64,000 nucleotides of DNA from Holophagaceae bacterium (GCA_021286765.1 JAJTBS010000002.1:558001-622000); one strand, 5' to 3'; counted from the first letter of the stretch, positions 23,872-32,709 are shown. A program made the numbers and translations. The notes: a model not told the origin generated them from the sequence alone.

Positions 23872-24339
23872 TCATTCGCCGGGTTTTGTGAGGCCGTGGT
23901 GAGGGGAGGTGGCTGGGCGGATGTCGAGAATGGCGGCACCTTCCTCCACATCCAGGCCAACGACCTGGAGCAGACCCTTCTCCTGCTCGATGTCCACAAT
24001 CCTGGCTCGGAGGAATTCGATGGGATTCGGTCGTTCCACCAGGCTCGTGGCAAAGACTCCCGGGACTCCGTCCCCTCCCTGCCATGCATCCGTGGGGATG
24101 CGACCCGACGGTGCGTGGTAGGTGACGATCCACAACTCGAAACCTGGGAACAGTCCGGTCAGTCCCGGCAGGTAGGGCTGGAAGAACTCGAGGGTGGTTC
24201 GCTTCCTTGGCACGAAGTACTTCGGAACGCGCATCCGCTTCTTCGGCGTGTGCTGGACAAAGCCGATGGGGCGGAGCGTGAAGGCCACGCCTGGTCGCCG
24301 CGATGGATCGGGAATTCTCTCCGGATCGTGGCCAGTCAC
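23872..24339 (-). CDS. TrmO/TsaA-like protein (tRNA methyltransferase family)
   Basis: This is a 155-residue protein of the TsaA family. Hallmarks are RPIGFVQHTPKKR near the start and the core RPNPIEFLRARIVDIEQEKG with LLQVVGLDVEEGAAILDIRP. TrmO uses S-adenosylmethionine to methylate N6-threonylcarbamoyl-adenosine at position 37 of tRNA. This copy lacks the extra C-terminal domain of E. coli TrmO (about 235 residues) and resembles the short archaeal and anaerobic forms whose substrate is unknown. It is 13 bases upstream of the NifX-like gene and probably co-transcribed. Short TsaA proteins often occur near metal-cofactor genes, so a role other than tRNA methylation is possible. Confidence 0.72.
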   Translation of the reverse strand: MTGHDPERIPDPSRRPGVAFTLRPIGFVQHTPKKRMRVPKYFVPRKRTTLEFFQPYLPGLTGLFPGFELWIVTYHAPSGRIPTDAWQGGDGVPGVFATSLVERPNPIEFLRARIVDIEQEKGLLQVVGLDVEEGAAILDIRPATSPHHGLTKPGE

Positions 24340-24462
24340 CTTGCACCTCCTGGCTCGGGCGCGCCTGGCGCGACCCCTTCCTGATGCCTGCGGTGGGGCC
24401 AGGCTGGTTGATGGTTCATGGGTCCTTCCTTGTCGCTTCGCTCGGCTTTGCTGAAATACGCT

Positions 24463-25395
24463 TCAGCGCTTCGCCTGACCCTGGAGGGTCTTGATGAGGT
24501 TCTCGAAGAGGGCGCTGTAGGAGGTGGCGCCGCGAATGGTCTCGATGGAGGAGGCAACCTCGATGACCTTCAGGTTGGAGTGCTCGCGGAAGGCCTCCGC
24601 ATATTCAACAGTGGTATTTGGATCGACTAGGATGAAGTCGGCCTTCATCTGCTTGATGTGGAGCAGGAGGGTCTGCGGGCTGGGCAGTTCACCGGGAGTG
24701 CCCTTGCAGACGAGGAACTGAGGCCCGCCCATCGAGGAGAAATTCTGCCAGCCGCACTGTGACGTGAAGATTTTCAGCCCATGGAGAGGTTTCAGGGCCA
24801 TCTTCCACCGCTGAATGTCCTTCGCCAAGGCCTTCTGGAAGGCGTCCGCGTTGGCCATGAACATCGCTCGGCTCGAAGGTCTCAGCTCACCCAATCCTTT
24901 GGCGATGTTCCGGGCGATCAGGCCACCGTTTTCCGGATTGAGCCAGAAGAAGGGGTCTCCGGAAGCAAAGGCGGGATCGACAGACCCGAAGCATGTCGAA
25001 GTCGGCTGGTTTGTCCGCACAGTTCCCTTGGACACATCGATCCACTTGGGGTCGCCACCTTTCCTGGCCGTACCTCCCGCGGTGCGAAACACATCGGAAA
25101 TCGCGGCGGATTCGTTCATGAACCCTGTCCACACGATTGCCTCTGACTGGGCTAGGCGCGCCTTGGAGGTTGATTCGACCTGGAGATCCTTGCGCAGGAT
25201 GCAGCCCCTGAAGAGGTTGACGGTCTCGACCTGCCCACCGCCCACGGCCTTGACGATGGGCTCGAGGTCAGTCACGGCGACCGCGACCGAAACCCGCCCT
25301 TCCTTCTGCTGCTGGTTGGCTCCGAAGACGAAGCCGCCCATGGCCAGCAAGGCCAGGAATGTGCGCCATGCGTGGTTCAGTCTGCGGGGTTTCAT
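24463..25395 (-). CDS. ZnuA/TroA-like substrate-binding protein without canonical metal ligands
   Basis: This is a secreted 310-residue protein of the cluster A-I metal ABC-transporter binding-protein fold. The start at 25395 (MKPRRLNHAWRTFLALLAMG) follows a perfect AGGAGGTTGAT; a longer frame from 25560 is not used. Features of ZnuA are present: VAVAVTDLEPIVKAVGGGQV at the start and FFWLNPENGGLIARNIAKGL in the middle. The metal histidines are not: the position of DPH is Phe149, the first His site reads RGCILRKDLQ, and the third reads TSQCGWQNFS. Four cysteines (65, 135, 214 and 230) occupy or flank those sites. No ABC permease or ATPase gene lies nearby, so the transport partner is missing. 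It may bind a different ion or cofactor. Confidence 0.7.
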   Translation of the reverse strand: MKPRRLNHAWRTFLALLAMGGFVFGANQQQKEGRVSVAVAVTDLEPIVKAVGGGQVETVNLFRGCILRKDLQVESTSKARLAQSEAIVWTGFMNESAAISDVFRTAGGTARKGGDPKWIDVSKGTVRTNQPTSTCFGSVDPAFASGDPFFWLNPENGGLIARNIAKGLGELRPSSRAMFMANADAFQKALAKDIQRWKMALKPLHGLKIFTSQCGWQNFSSMGGPQFLVCKGTPGELPSPQTLLLHIKQMKADFILVDPNTTVEYAEAFREHSNLKVIEVASSIETIRGATSYSALFENLIKTLQGQAKR

Positions 25396-25788
25396 ATCAA
25401 CCTCCTGTTGGGTGAGAGTGGGGTTCGTTAAGGCAGACGATTTCTGTCCGCGCCTGAAGTGGCGGCAAATCCGGAGTGGATAGGGGTGGCGGGGCACGGC
25501 CCCGGTGCTGGCAAGGCTCAGAGAGCAGACCCGATCCGACGATCTGGGGATCGCTTCCATGAGGGAGGGAGATTCAGGCTGAATGGACGTCTGACTGGCT
25601 GCAGTCCATGAACCACTGGAAAGTTATTTGAGAACATCCAGCAAGAGTTGTGAAAGCTAAAAGCTTGCCAAAGTATGTAAGAATAATTAAATCAGTCTTA
25701 AAATATTCCTAAAAGATTGAATGAGAATAATATAATTGCAAAATGCATGGGCCGTATAGACGTAGATCATTGCGGATTGCAGTGCTGA

Positions 25789-27150
25789 TCACGCGCGCCG
25801 CAGCTTTCTCCAGAGCGTAGTGGTGTGGATGCCCAATTCCTTGGCGGCAGCGGTCCGATTACCGTTGTGGCGGTCGAGCGCGGCCTGGATCAGGGCACTT
25901 TCCTGGCTCCGGAGATCCTGGCTTGAAGGTGAAGCCTCCTTCGGGAATGAAGTCGAACCCATCCCTTCGAAGGTCGAGGGAAGGTCTGAAACGTGGATCT
26001 GGTCCCGTCTACAGAGCACATAGGCGTGCTCAACGGCGTTTTCCAGCTCGCGAATGTTTCCAGGCCACGAATGGCGCATGAATCGGTTCATGACCTCGGG
26101 CGCGAAACCTCCGATGGGTCTGCCGTGGAGGGCTACCTGGCGGTCCAGGAACCTCCTCGCCAAGGCCGGGATGTCCTCCTTCCGCTCGCGGAGGGGTGGG
26201 ATTGCAATTTGCATGACGTTCAGCCGATAAAAGAGGTCCTCCCGGAATCGGCCTGCTTTGACCTCGGTGCGGAGGTCCCGGTGGGTAGCCGCGATGAATC
26301 GGACATTCGCCTTCACCGAATCATTCGATCCCAGAGGCTCGTAGGTCCGTTCCTGGAGGACCCGCAGCAGTCGGACCTGGAGCGGGGCGGAGATGTCTCC
26401 GATCTCGTCCAGGAACAACGTTCCTCCCTCGGCGGCGGCAATGCGCCCCTTGCGGTCCCGCCTGGCATCCGTGAAGGCACCTGCCTTATGCCCGAACAGC
26501 TCGGCTTCCAAGAGGTTGTCGGGCAGGGCCCCACAATTCAAGGTGACCAGTGGCTTACGGGCTCGGGCGCTCAGGTCATGGATGGCCCTCGCCATGAGCT
26601 CTTTGCCCGTACCGCTCTCACCATGGATCAATACGGTGCTGTCGCTCTGTGCCAGGAGGGGCAGGAGCTTGAAGATCTCCCACATCCGATGGTTGGCGGA
26701 AGTCATCTGGTGGAAGGTCGCCCGGCCCTCGACGGCCTTCCGGAGTTCCTCCACAAGTGTGAGGTCCCTGAAAGACTCCACGCCCCCGACCACATCCCCA
26801 TTTTGGTTGCGTAGGAGCGCCGTGCTGACGTTGATGGAGACCTTCCGGTGGGCCGAGGTGTGGATGTTCACGTGCTTGTTGATAAGAGGCGACCCCGTGG
26901 ACATGGTCTCTTTCAGGGCACAGGCACCTTCGCAGATGTCCGCATTGAACACCTGCCAGCACGGTTTCCCCAGAGCCTCCTCTGGCGTGATGCCGATGAT
27001 CTCCGCCGCGGCCCGATTGAATGACGTGATGTGGAACTGGTCATCGACCGTGAAGACGCCGTCATTGATGGAATCCAGGATGGTCCGTAGGTCGTTGGAG
27101 AGCTGGTCTGAAGCTGCTCCAGCCTGGCCTTTTTTCGAGAAGCGCTTCAT
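25789..27150 (-). CDS. PAS-AAA+-Fis sigma-54-dependent activator
   Basis: This is an enhancer-binding protein that activates sigma-54 RNA polymerase. The start at 27148-27150 (MKRFSKKGQA) follows GGAGGCGAAC, leaving a protein of 453 residues. The N-terminus is a PAS domain (TILDSINDGVFTVDDQFHIT) that ends in a Cys cluster, KPCWQVFNADICEGACAL (Cys64, Cys73, Cys77). The AAA+ core shows HGESGTGKELMA, AGAFTDA, where most activators have GAFTGA, and LFLDEIGDI. The C-terminus carries a Fis-type helix-turn-helix (NRTAAAKELGIHTTTLWRKL). It sits between the binding-protein gene and the PLP lyase, so either or both may be its targets. The Cys-rich PAS suggests a redox or metal signal, but I found no perfect -24/-12 promoter in the adjacent intergenic DNA. 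Confidence 0.87.
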   Translation of the reverse strand: MKRFSKKGQAGAASDQLSNDLRTILDSINDGVFTVDDQFHITSFNRAAAEIIGITPEEALGKPCWQVFNADICEGACALKETMSTGSPLINKHVNIHTSAHRKVSINVSTALLRNQNGDVVGGVESFRDLTLVEELRKAVEGRATFHQMTSANHRMWEIFKLLPLLAQSDSTVLIHGESGTGKELMARAIHDLSARARKPLVTLNCGALPDNLLEAELFGHKAGAFTDARRDRKGRIAAAEGGTLFLDEIGDISAPLQVRLLRVLQERTYEPLGSNDSVKANVRFIAATHRDLRTEVKAGRFREDLFYRLNVMQIAIPPLRERKEDIPALARRFLDRQVALHGRPIGGFAPEVMNRFMRHSWPGNIRELENAVEHAYVLCRRDQIHVSDLPSTFEGMGSTSFPKEASPSSQDLRSQESALIQAALDRHNGNRTAAAKELGIHTTTLWRKLRRA

Positions 27151-27252
27151 GTTCGCCTCCACTATTGCATTTTGCATTGGTCCCGCTTGTTGCATCTCAA
27201 GGGCAATTTGGAAGGCCTGGTTCCTGATCGGGGATGAGGGGAGAACCCCCAC

Positions 27253-28479
27253 TCAGGGAAGGCCAGCCAGCTGAGGGTCCTCGACCTGCTGGACTTGGCC
27301 GATGTGTCCGAGGGCCTGATGCAGATCGGAAAGGATGTCGTCGAGATCCTCGATCCCGACCGAAAGGCGGACGAGCCCATCCGTGATCCCGGCGGCGAGG
27401 CGGCTTTCGCGGGCCATGCCTGCATGGGTCATGGAGGCCGGATGACTGATGAGGGTTTCCACGCCGCCCAGCGACACCGCCAGGCCAGCAAGATGCACGT
27501 TGTCCATGACCACGCGTCCTGCGTCCATGCCGCCCTTCAACTCGAAGGAGATCATGGAGCCGAAGCCCGTCATCTGACGCCTGGCAAGTTCGTGCTGGGG
27601 ATGGCTGGGCAGGCCGATGTAGCGGACCCAGGCCACCTGCGGATGGGCCTCCAGCCAAGGGGCGATCCTACTTGCGTTCTCCTCAGCGCGCTCGACCCGC
27701 AGGGCCAGGGTCTTCAAGCCACGGCTCACCATGTAGGACTGGTGGGGGTCCATGTTGGCACCCAGGTTGATGAGCATGGCGCGGATCTGCTTGTGCAGGG
27801 CCTCTGTCTTCGCCACGACGATGCCGCCGACGATGTCCGCATGGCCGTTGATGAACTTCGTCACCGAGTGCAGCACCACATCCGCGCCGAGATCCAGGGG
27901 CTTCTGGAGGTGGGGACTGGCAAAGGTGTTATCCACCACCAGGAGGGCGCCGGCGGCATGGGCGATCTCGGCCGCCGCGGCGATATCCGTGACGGACATG
28001 GCGGGGTTGGAAGGGGACTCGATGTAGACCAGCTTCGTGTTCACCTTCATGGCCTTGGCGAGGTTTTCCAGGTCCGAGGTGTCGACATAGGTGGACTCGA
28101 CCCCGAACCGGCTCATGTGCTTCTCCATGAGGCCCCGGCTCGGTCCATAAACGGAGTCCGTGCTCACCATGTGGTCGCCGCCGCTGAGCAGGGCGAGATA
28201 CACGGTGCTCACCGCGCCCATGCCACTGGCCATGGCCGTGGCCCCGAATCCGTTTTCGAGCTGGGCTACGTTCTCTTCCAGTGCCGACGTCGTCGGATTG
28301 CCTATGCGAGTGTAGATGTAGCCATCTTCGATCCCCGCGAACCGGTTGGCCCCCTGCTGGGCATTCCGAAAGGCGAAAGTGGAGGTCTGATATATGGGAG
28401 TCACCACGCTCCCGTGGGCGTCCTCGCGGATTCCCGCATGCACCAGCTTGGTGTTGAATCCCTTGTTGCGAGTGTCCAT
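27253..28479 (-). CDS. Trans-sulfuration PLP enzyme (methionine/cystathionine gamma-lyase family)
   Basis: This is a fold-type I PLP enzyme of about 408 residues. The start is the ATG at 28477-28479 with AGGAGCC upstream; a longer frame to 28539 is unlikely. The PLP lysine lies in LHSVTKFINGHADIVGG, and SGMGAVSTVYLALLSGGDH, YIESPSNPAMSVTDIAA and VVDNTFASPHLQKPLDLGAD are family signatures. Such enzymes release methanethiol or hydrogen sulfide plus a keto acid from methionine, cystathionine or homocysteine. The Cys typical of methionine gamma-lyases (YGC) is replaced by Pro (VYGPSRGL), so true methionine lyase activity is uncertain. It is divergent from the thioredoxin gene across a roughly 240-base AT-rich region. 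Confidence 0.82.
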   Translation of the reverse strand: MDTRNKGFNTKLVHAGIREDAHGSVVTPIYQTSTFAFRNAQQGANRFAGIEDGYIYTRIGNPTTSALEENVAQLENGFGATAMASGMGAVSTVYLALLSGGDHMVSTDSVYGPSRGLMEKHMSRFGVESTYVDTSDLENLAKAMKVNTKLVYIESPSNPAMSVTDIAAAAEIAHAAGALLVVDNTFASPHLQKPLDLGADVVLHSVTKFINGHADIVGGIVVAKTEALHKQIRAMLINLGANMDPHQSYMVSRGLKTLALRVERAEENASRIAPWLEAHPQVAWVRYIGLPSHPQHELARRQMTGFGSMISFELKGGMDAGRVVMDNVHLAGLAVSLGGVETLISHPASMTHAGMARESRLAAGITDGLVRLSVGIEDLDDILSDLHQALGHIGQVQQVEDPQLAGLP

Positions 28480-28720
28480 GGAGGCTCCTATGCAGGGTGG
28501 TTTGTGGCTGAACCCGTGGTTACATTCAAAGATAACCAATAAGGAATTATATCAGAGACGACAAGTTGATCATTTATTGATTGGGTTCCAGAGATGTTCG
28601 CCTACGGCGGGATGCAATGGCAGCAGCGAGGGAAAAATAAAACAATCGCTTAACCATTTGGTAATATAGTAACGTCATTGGAGCCGGCGATGACACGATT
28701 CCGGCACGAGGAAGAACCTG

Positions 28721-29128
28721 ATGAAGATCCTTGCCGCGACCCTGGCCACCTCCATCTCTCTTGTTGCGCAAAGCCCGCTCAAGTGGGAATACGACCTGGC
28801 CGCAGCTCAGAAGAGAGCCAAGAAGGAGGGCAAGCCTGTGTTCGTCGACATCTGGGCTGAGTGGTGCCCTCCCTGCCAGCACCTCAAGAATGTGGTGTTT
28901 CCCTCACAGGAGGCGCAACAGGCACTGGCAGGCTACGTTCCGGTTTCCCTCATGACGGAGACAAGGGATCGGCGACTGCTTTCCGACAACGCGAAGGTGG
29001 CTCAACGCTTCAAGGTGGACGGATATCCCACGATGCTGGTTCTGGATTCTCAAGGCCGGGAGCTGAAGCGAAAGATCGGAGCCTTCCAGACCGGTGTTGA
29101 CCTGAAGGGTTGGCTGCAGCGGAAGTGA
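28721..29128 (+). CDS. Thioredoxin-fold protein with CPPC motif, probably exported
   Basis: This is a 135-residue thioredoxin-like protein. The redox motif is VFVDIWAEWCPPCQHLKN, a WCxxC with CPPC, and the fold is completed by cis-Pro in VDGYPTMLVLD. The N-terminus MKILAATLATSISLVAQSPL is a short signal sequence, so it probably acts in the periplasm, similar to the C-terminal domain of DsbD. The ATG at 28721 follows GAGGAAGAACC. It heads a same-direction row of genes with FmdB, CoA-disulfide reductase and others, and may keep thiols or multiheme cytochrome cysteines reduced. A role with the octaheme cytochrome is an inference from proximity. Confidence 0.82.
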   Translation: MKILAATLATSISLVAQSPLKWEYDLAAAQKRAKKEGKPVFVDIWAEWCPPCQHLKNVVFPSQEAQQALAGYVPVSLMTETRDRRLLSDNAKVAQRFKVDGYPTMLVLDSQGRELKRKIGAFQTGVDLKGWLQRK

Positions 29129-29203
29129 CTCAAGGGGGAGGCCCATACTCCCGACTGCTTAGGTCTCACCAAGATGCCCAAGACCGAAAATAGGGAGATT
29201 GAT

Positions 29204-29425
29204 ATGCCGATCTATGAATACAAATGCCAAGTCTGCGGGAGTCGGGAAGAACAGCTCGAGGGTCTTTCCGCCCCTATCGCCCATGACTGTCCAAGCTGCG
29301 GTGGGGCCGAAGGGATGCACCGCCAGCTATCGATTACGGCAGTCACTACATCTGGTGGCACTCACACCAGCTATGAACCTGCTCCCTCATGCTCCGGTGG
29401 AAGCTGCCCCTTCGTGAGGGGCTAG
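29204..29425 (+). CDS. FmdB-family zinc-ribbon protein
   Basis: This is a small zinc-ribbon protein of 73 residues. The start at 29204 (MPIYEYKCQVCG) gives the family-typical N-terminus; an earlier in-frame ATG at 29174 is less likely. The zinc ligands are the CxxC pairs in YKCQVCGSREEQ and DCPSCGGAEG. The C-terminal tail PSCSGGSCPFVRG holds more cysteines. FmdB proteins are predicted regulatory or metal-handling proteins of unknown mechanism and are common next to sulfur-related genes. It lies about 75 bases after the thioredoxin gene and 46 bases before the CoA-disulfide reductase. Confidence 0.8.
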   Translation: MPIYEYKCQVCGSREEQLEGLSAPIAHDCPSCGGAEGMHRQLSITAVTTSGGTHTSYEPAPSCSGGSCPFVRG

Positions 29426-29471
29426 CTGGGAACAGCTCTGAAGACGATTGCACCACTCGTAAAGGAAGCGT

Positions 29472-31178
29472 ATGTCTGGTTCTCCTCGTATCTTGATCGT
29501 CGGTGGTGTCGCTGGTGGTGCCAGCGCGGCGGCCCGCGCCAGGCGGCTGTCCGAATCCGCGACCATCGTCGTGTTCGAGCGGGGGCCTTACGTCTCCTTC
29601 GCGAATTGCGGGTTGCCGTACCACATTGGGGGGGTGATCTCCGATCGTTCACGGCTTCTGCTCCAGACGCCCGCCAGTCTGGAGGCGCGGTTCGAACTGG
29701 ATGTGCGGGTGAATACCGAGGTGGTTTCCATCGATCCGGGCTCCCAGGTCGTGGTGGCTCGTAACCTGAAAACCGGCAAGGAAACCAGGGAACGATATGA
29801 CGCGCTGATCCTGAGCCCCGGAGCAGAGGCGATCCGTCCCCCCATTCCAGGCGTAAACCATCCAGCCATTTTCACCCTTCGGAACATGAGCGATATGGAT
29901 GCCATCCTGGAGGTCGCCTCGAAGCAGATTGCCCGCAGGGCCCTGATCGTAGGGGCTGGTTACATCGGGCTGGAGCTTGCCGAGCAGTTCCGCCACCGGG
30001 GCATGGAGGTAGCCTTGGTGGAACGTCTACCCCATGTCCTCGGCGTGGCGGACACCGAAATGACCTTCCCTTTACACGAAGAACTAAGGCGCCAGGAAGT
30101 TGACCTGCGCCTGGGGCGGGCGGTGTCCGCCTTCGAGCCAGACGGCGAAGGACTGGTGGCGACTTTGGATGATGGCGACCGTATCGCCTGCGACCTCGCC
30201 GTGCTGTGTGTCGGGGTGAGGCCGGAAGTTCGCCTGGTCCGGGAGGCTGGGTTGACCATTGGCTCGACAGGCGGCATCCAGGTAGATGACCAGATGCGGA
30301 CGAGCCAGCCCAACATCTACGCGGTGGGGGACGCGGTCGAGGTCCGGGAATTCGTCAGCGGAGAGCCGGCCATGATCCCTCTGGCTGGCCCAGCCAATCG
30401 CCAGGGACGAATCGCTGCGGAAGTAATTCTGGGAAGAAACAGCCGCTACAAGGCCACGCAGGGAACCGCCATATGTAAGGTCTTTGATCTGAGTTTCGCG
30501 ATGACGGGCCTGTCGGAGACCATGCTTCAGCGGAAGGGCATGCCTTTCCAGCGCATCTATGTTCATCCCGCAGATCATGCAACCTACTACCCTGGGGCTC
30601 ATCCCATAACCCTCAAGCTGCTTTTTGATCCGAAGGACGGACGGATCCTGGGTGCCCAGGCCGTCGGCGTTGCTGGCGTCGACAAGCGGATCGATGTGAT
30701 TGCAGTGGCCCAGAGGGCTGGGCTCACGGTGTTCGACCTGGAGGATCTGGAGCTTTGCTATGCCCCGCCCTACGGAAGCGCCAAGGACGCAGTGAACATG
30801 GCAGGATTCGTTGCCTCGAATGTGATCCGTGGTGACGTCGCCTTATGGGAACCAGAGGAGATCGCGACCCTCTCTGAGGACCAGGTCCTGTTGGATGTCC
30901 GCACACCCCTGGAGCATGCCCTCGGGACCATCCCGGGCTCGATCTGCAGTCCGGTGGACGAACTGCGGGATCGGCTCGAAGAACTTCCCAAGGACAGGGA
31001 GTATTTGGTCTTCTGTCAGGTGGGGGTTCGGGCCTACATTGCGGCGCGACTGCTGACCCAGCATGGCTTCAAGGTACGCAACCTCTCTGGGGGCTATCGT
31101 CGCTATGCCATGTGGAAGGGGACGAACATCGTTCCGTTGGCGTGTGAAGCAGCAATGGAAAAAGACGCTGGCGAGTAG
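29472..31178 (+). CDS. CoA-disulfide reductase fused to rhodanese (CoADR-Rhd type)
   Basis: This is a 568-residue flavoprotein. The N-terminal FAD site reads ILIVGGVAGGASAAARARRL and the active Cys46 lies in YVSFANCGLPYHIGG, as in single-Cys CoA-disulfide reductases. The NAD site is ALIVGAGYIGLELAEQF. The C-terminal rhodanese domain (from about residue 470) has VLLDVRTPLEHALGTIP and the catalytic Cys515 in YLVFCQVGVRAY. Enzymes of this fused type reduce CoA persulfide or polysulfide and serve sulfur reduction or persulfide detoxification. The redox Cys and rhodanese Cys are both intact. The ATG at 29472 has a GGAAGCGT ribosome site. Confidence 0.9.
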   Translation: MSGSPRILIVGGVAGGASAAARARRLSESATIVVFERGPYVSFANCGLPYHIGGVISDRSRLLLQTPASLEARFELDVRVNTEVVSIDPGSQVVVARNLKTGKETRERYDALILSPGAEAIRPPIPGVNHPAIFTLRNMSDMDAILEVASKQIARRALIVGAGYIGLELAEQFRHRGMEVALVERLPHVLGVADTEMTFPLHEELRRQEVDLRLGRAVSAFEPDGEGLVATLDDGDRIACDLAVLCVGVRPEVRLVREAGLTIGSTGGIQVDDQMRTSQPNIYAVGDAVEVREFVSGEPAMIPLAGPANRQGRIAAEVILGRNSRYKATQGTAICKVFDLSFAMTGLSETMLQRKGMPFQRIYVHPADHATYYPGAHPITLKLLFDPKDGRILGAQAVGVAGVDKRIDVIAVAQRAGLTVFDLEDLELCYAPPYGSAKDAVNMAGFVASNVIRGDVALWEPEEIATLSEDQVLLDVRTPLEHALGTIPGSICSPVDELRDRLEELPKDREYLVFCQVGVRAYIAARLLTQHGFKVRNLSGGYRRYAMWKGTNIVPLACEAAMEKDAGE

Positions 31179-31250
31179 AAGGAACCCGATTTCGGTTGTA
31201 GGAAAGTGAAGAGACTTGAGTGCCCGCTTGCTTGATCAGATGGAGCTTCA

Positions 31251-31724
31251 GTGACTAGTCCGGTCTTCCAGGATCACTATCCAGAGAACGTATCCCACTG
31301 CTATGGATGCGGGCGGTTGAACCATCTGGGCTTGCAGATTCGAACGCAATGGGAAGGTGACGAGTCAGTCTCGCGATTCCAGCCCCGCCCTGAGCACACC
31401 GCCATCCCCGGATTTGTCTATGGAGGTCTCATTGCGTCCCTTGTGGATTGCCATGGAACGGGCACCGCTGCGGCAGCGATGTACCGAGAGGAGGGGCGAT
31501 CCATGGACAGCTTGCCCGCCTATCGATTCGTCACTGCGTCACTGAAGGTCGATTACCTGGCTCCCACCCCTCTGGATAGCGAGTTGGTCATCCGGGGCCG
31601 GGTGAAGGAGGTCAAGGGTAGGCGTGTGGTGGTCGAAGCCGTTGTGTTTGCTCAAGGGCGAATCACTGCTCGCGGTGAAGTGGTGGCTGTGCAGATGCCA
31701 GAGAGCTTTTCAGCGAGTTCATGA
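31251..31724 (+). CDS. PaaI-type acyl-CoA thioesterase
   Basis: This is a hotdog-fold thioesterase of 157 residues that should hydrolyse an acyl-CoA. The GTG start at 31251 sits after GATGGAGCTTCA. The motif CYGCGRLNHLGLQIR near the start and IPGFVYGGLIASLVDCHGT with LKVDYLAPTPLDSELVIRG are typical of the family. The catalytic environment (Gly-Gly plus Asp in LVDCHG) looks complete. It lies 72 bases after the CoA-disulfide reductase and overlaps nothing. A connection with CoA-persulfide or a CoA-linked sulfur metabolite is tempting but is only suggested by proximity. Confidence 0.8.
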   Translation: MTSPVFQDHYPENVSHCYGCGRLNHLGLQIRTQWEGDESVSRFQPRPEHTAIPGFVYGGLIASLVDCHGTGTAAAAMYREEGRSMDSLPAYRFVTASLKVDYLAPTPLDSELVIRGRVKEVKGRRVVVEAVVFAQGRITARGEVVAVQMPESFSASS

Positions 31725-31755
31725 AGGTGCGACTTCCTGTAACCTACAGAGGCCT

Positions 31756-32709
31756 ATGAGGACAACTTCGGCCGTATTCCTCCTTCTGGGAGCGGGACTG
31801 TCTTTGGTTCCCTTCACACCAGCCGCTGCAGCTTTGGTGGGTGGGGCGATCCTTGCGTTGAGCCTAGGCAACCCATTCCAAGATCTGGTTCGGGTTTGGA
31901 CGCATCGGCTGCTTCCTATCGCTGTGGTGGGTCTGGGCGCAGACATGAATCTGCGAGCAGTGGCGAAGGCCGGATTCCATGGTCTTGGCTACACGGCCAT
32001 CGGCATCACCTTGGTGTTGGCCGTTGGATGGTGGTTGGTGCGCCTCATGAAGGTGGAGTCCGATGCGGGCCTGCTGATCTCCGTGGGGACCGCCATCTGC
32101 GGGGGGAGCGCCATCGCTGCGGTGGCTCCAGTACTCCGTGCCAGGGAGGACGAAATCTCAGTGGCCCTGGCCACCATCTTTCTTCTTAATGCAGTTGCCT
32201 TGGTGATCTTCCCCCCCATCGGTCATGCTGCGGCGCTCAGCCAGGATGCCTTTGGCCTCTGGTCGGCCTTGGCGATACACGACACGAGCTCGGTGGTGGG
32301 AGCTGGCCTCGCCTACGGCCCGCGTGCCCTGGAAGTGGGCACGACCGTCAAATTGGCACGGGCCCTTTGGATCGTGCCGATCACGTTGGGCATTGGTTGG
32401 GCCGTTGCCCGCCGAAGTGTGGCCTCGCTGGACACCCCACCTGTGAAGAAACCATGGTTCATCGGGGGGTTCCTGGCCGTGGCTGCGCTGGTTACCTTTG
32501 TGCCTGTCCTCCATGCGCCGGGCCATATCATTGCCGTTGCAGCTCGGAGGGTCTTGGTGCTGACCCTCTTCCTCATCGGTTCGGGGCTCAGCCGGGAGGC
32601 GCTCCGGAGTGTGGGGCTCCGGCCACTCATGTACGGGCTGGTGCTTTGGATTCTGGTGGGGGCTGTCAGCCTGGCTGCCATCGGGTCGGGTCTCATAGCA
32701 ATTCATTAG
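31756..32709 (+). CDS. YeiH-family putative sulfate/sulfite exporter
   Basis: This is a 317-residue integral membrane protein of the YeiH/UPF0324 family with about ten helices, including SAVFLLLGAGLSLVPFTPAA, LPIAVVGLGADMNLRAVA, GYTAIGITLVLAVGWWLVRL, DAGLLISVGTAICGGSAIAA and HDTSSVVGAGLAYG. The start chosen is ATG 31756 with AGAGGCCT; a longer frame from 31624 runs through the previous gene. Members of this family are annotated as sulfate exporters and include proteins linked to export of sulfite or sulfoacetate. It follows the thioesterase closely and supports a sulfur-metabolism context. Confidence 0.85.
   Translation: MRTTSAVFLLLGAGLSLVPFTPAAAALVGGAILALSLGNPFQDLVRVWTHRLLPIAVVGLGADMNLRAVAKAGFHGLGYTAIGITLVLAVGWWLVRLMKVESDAGLLISVGTAICGGSAIAAVAPVLRAREDEISVALATIFLLNAVALVIFPPIGHAAALSQDAFGLWSALAIHDTSSVVGAGLAYGPRALEVGTTVKLARALWIVPITLGIGWAVARRSVASLDTPPVKKPWFIGGFLAVAALVTFVPVLHAPGHIIAVAARRVLVLTLFLIGSGLSREALRSVGLRPLMYGLVLWILVGAVSLAAIGSGLIAIH

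Noticed and set aside
25561..25788. Candidate sigma-54 -24/-12 promoter upstream of the binding-protein gene
   Set aside because: Near-matches have GG and GC at the wrong spacing (12 instead of 10 bases between), so none is convincing.
28480..28720. Short inverted repeats (GGTTA/TAACC and ACCA/TGGT) in the divergent PLP-lyase/thioredoxin region
   Set aside because: Stems are only 4-5 bases, within chance expectation in AT-rich DNA.
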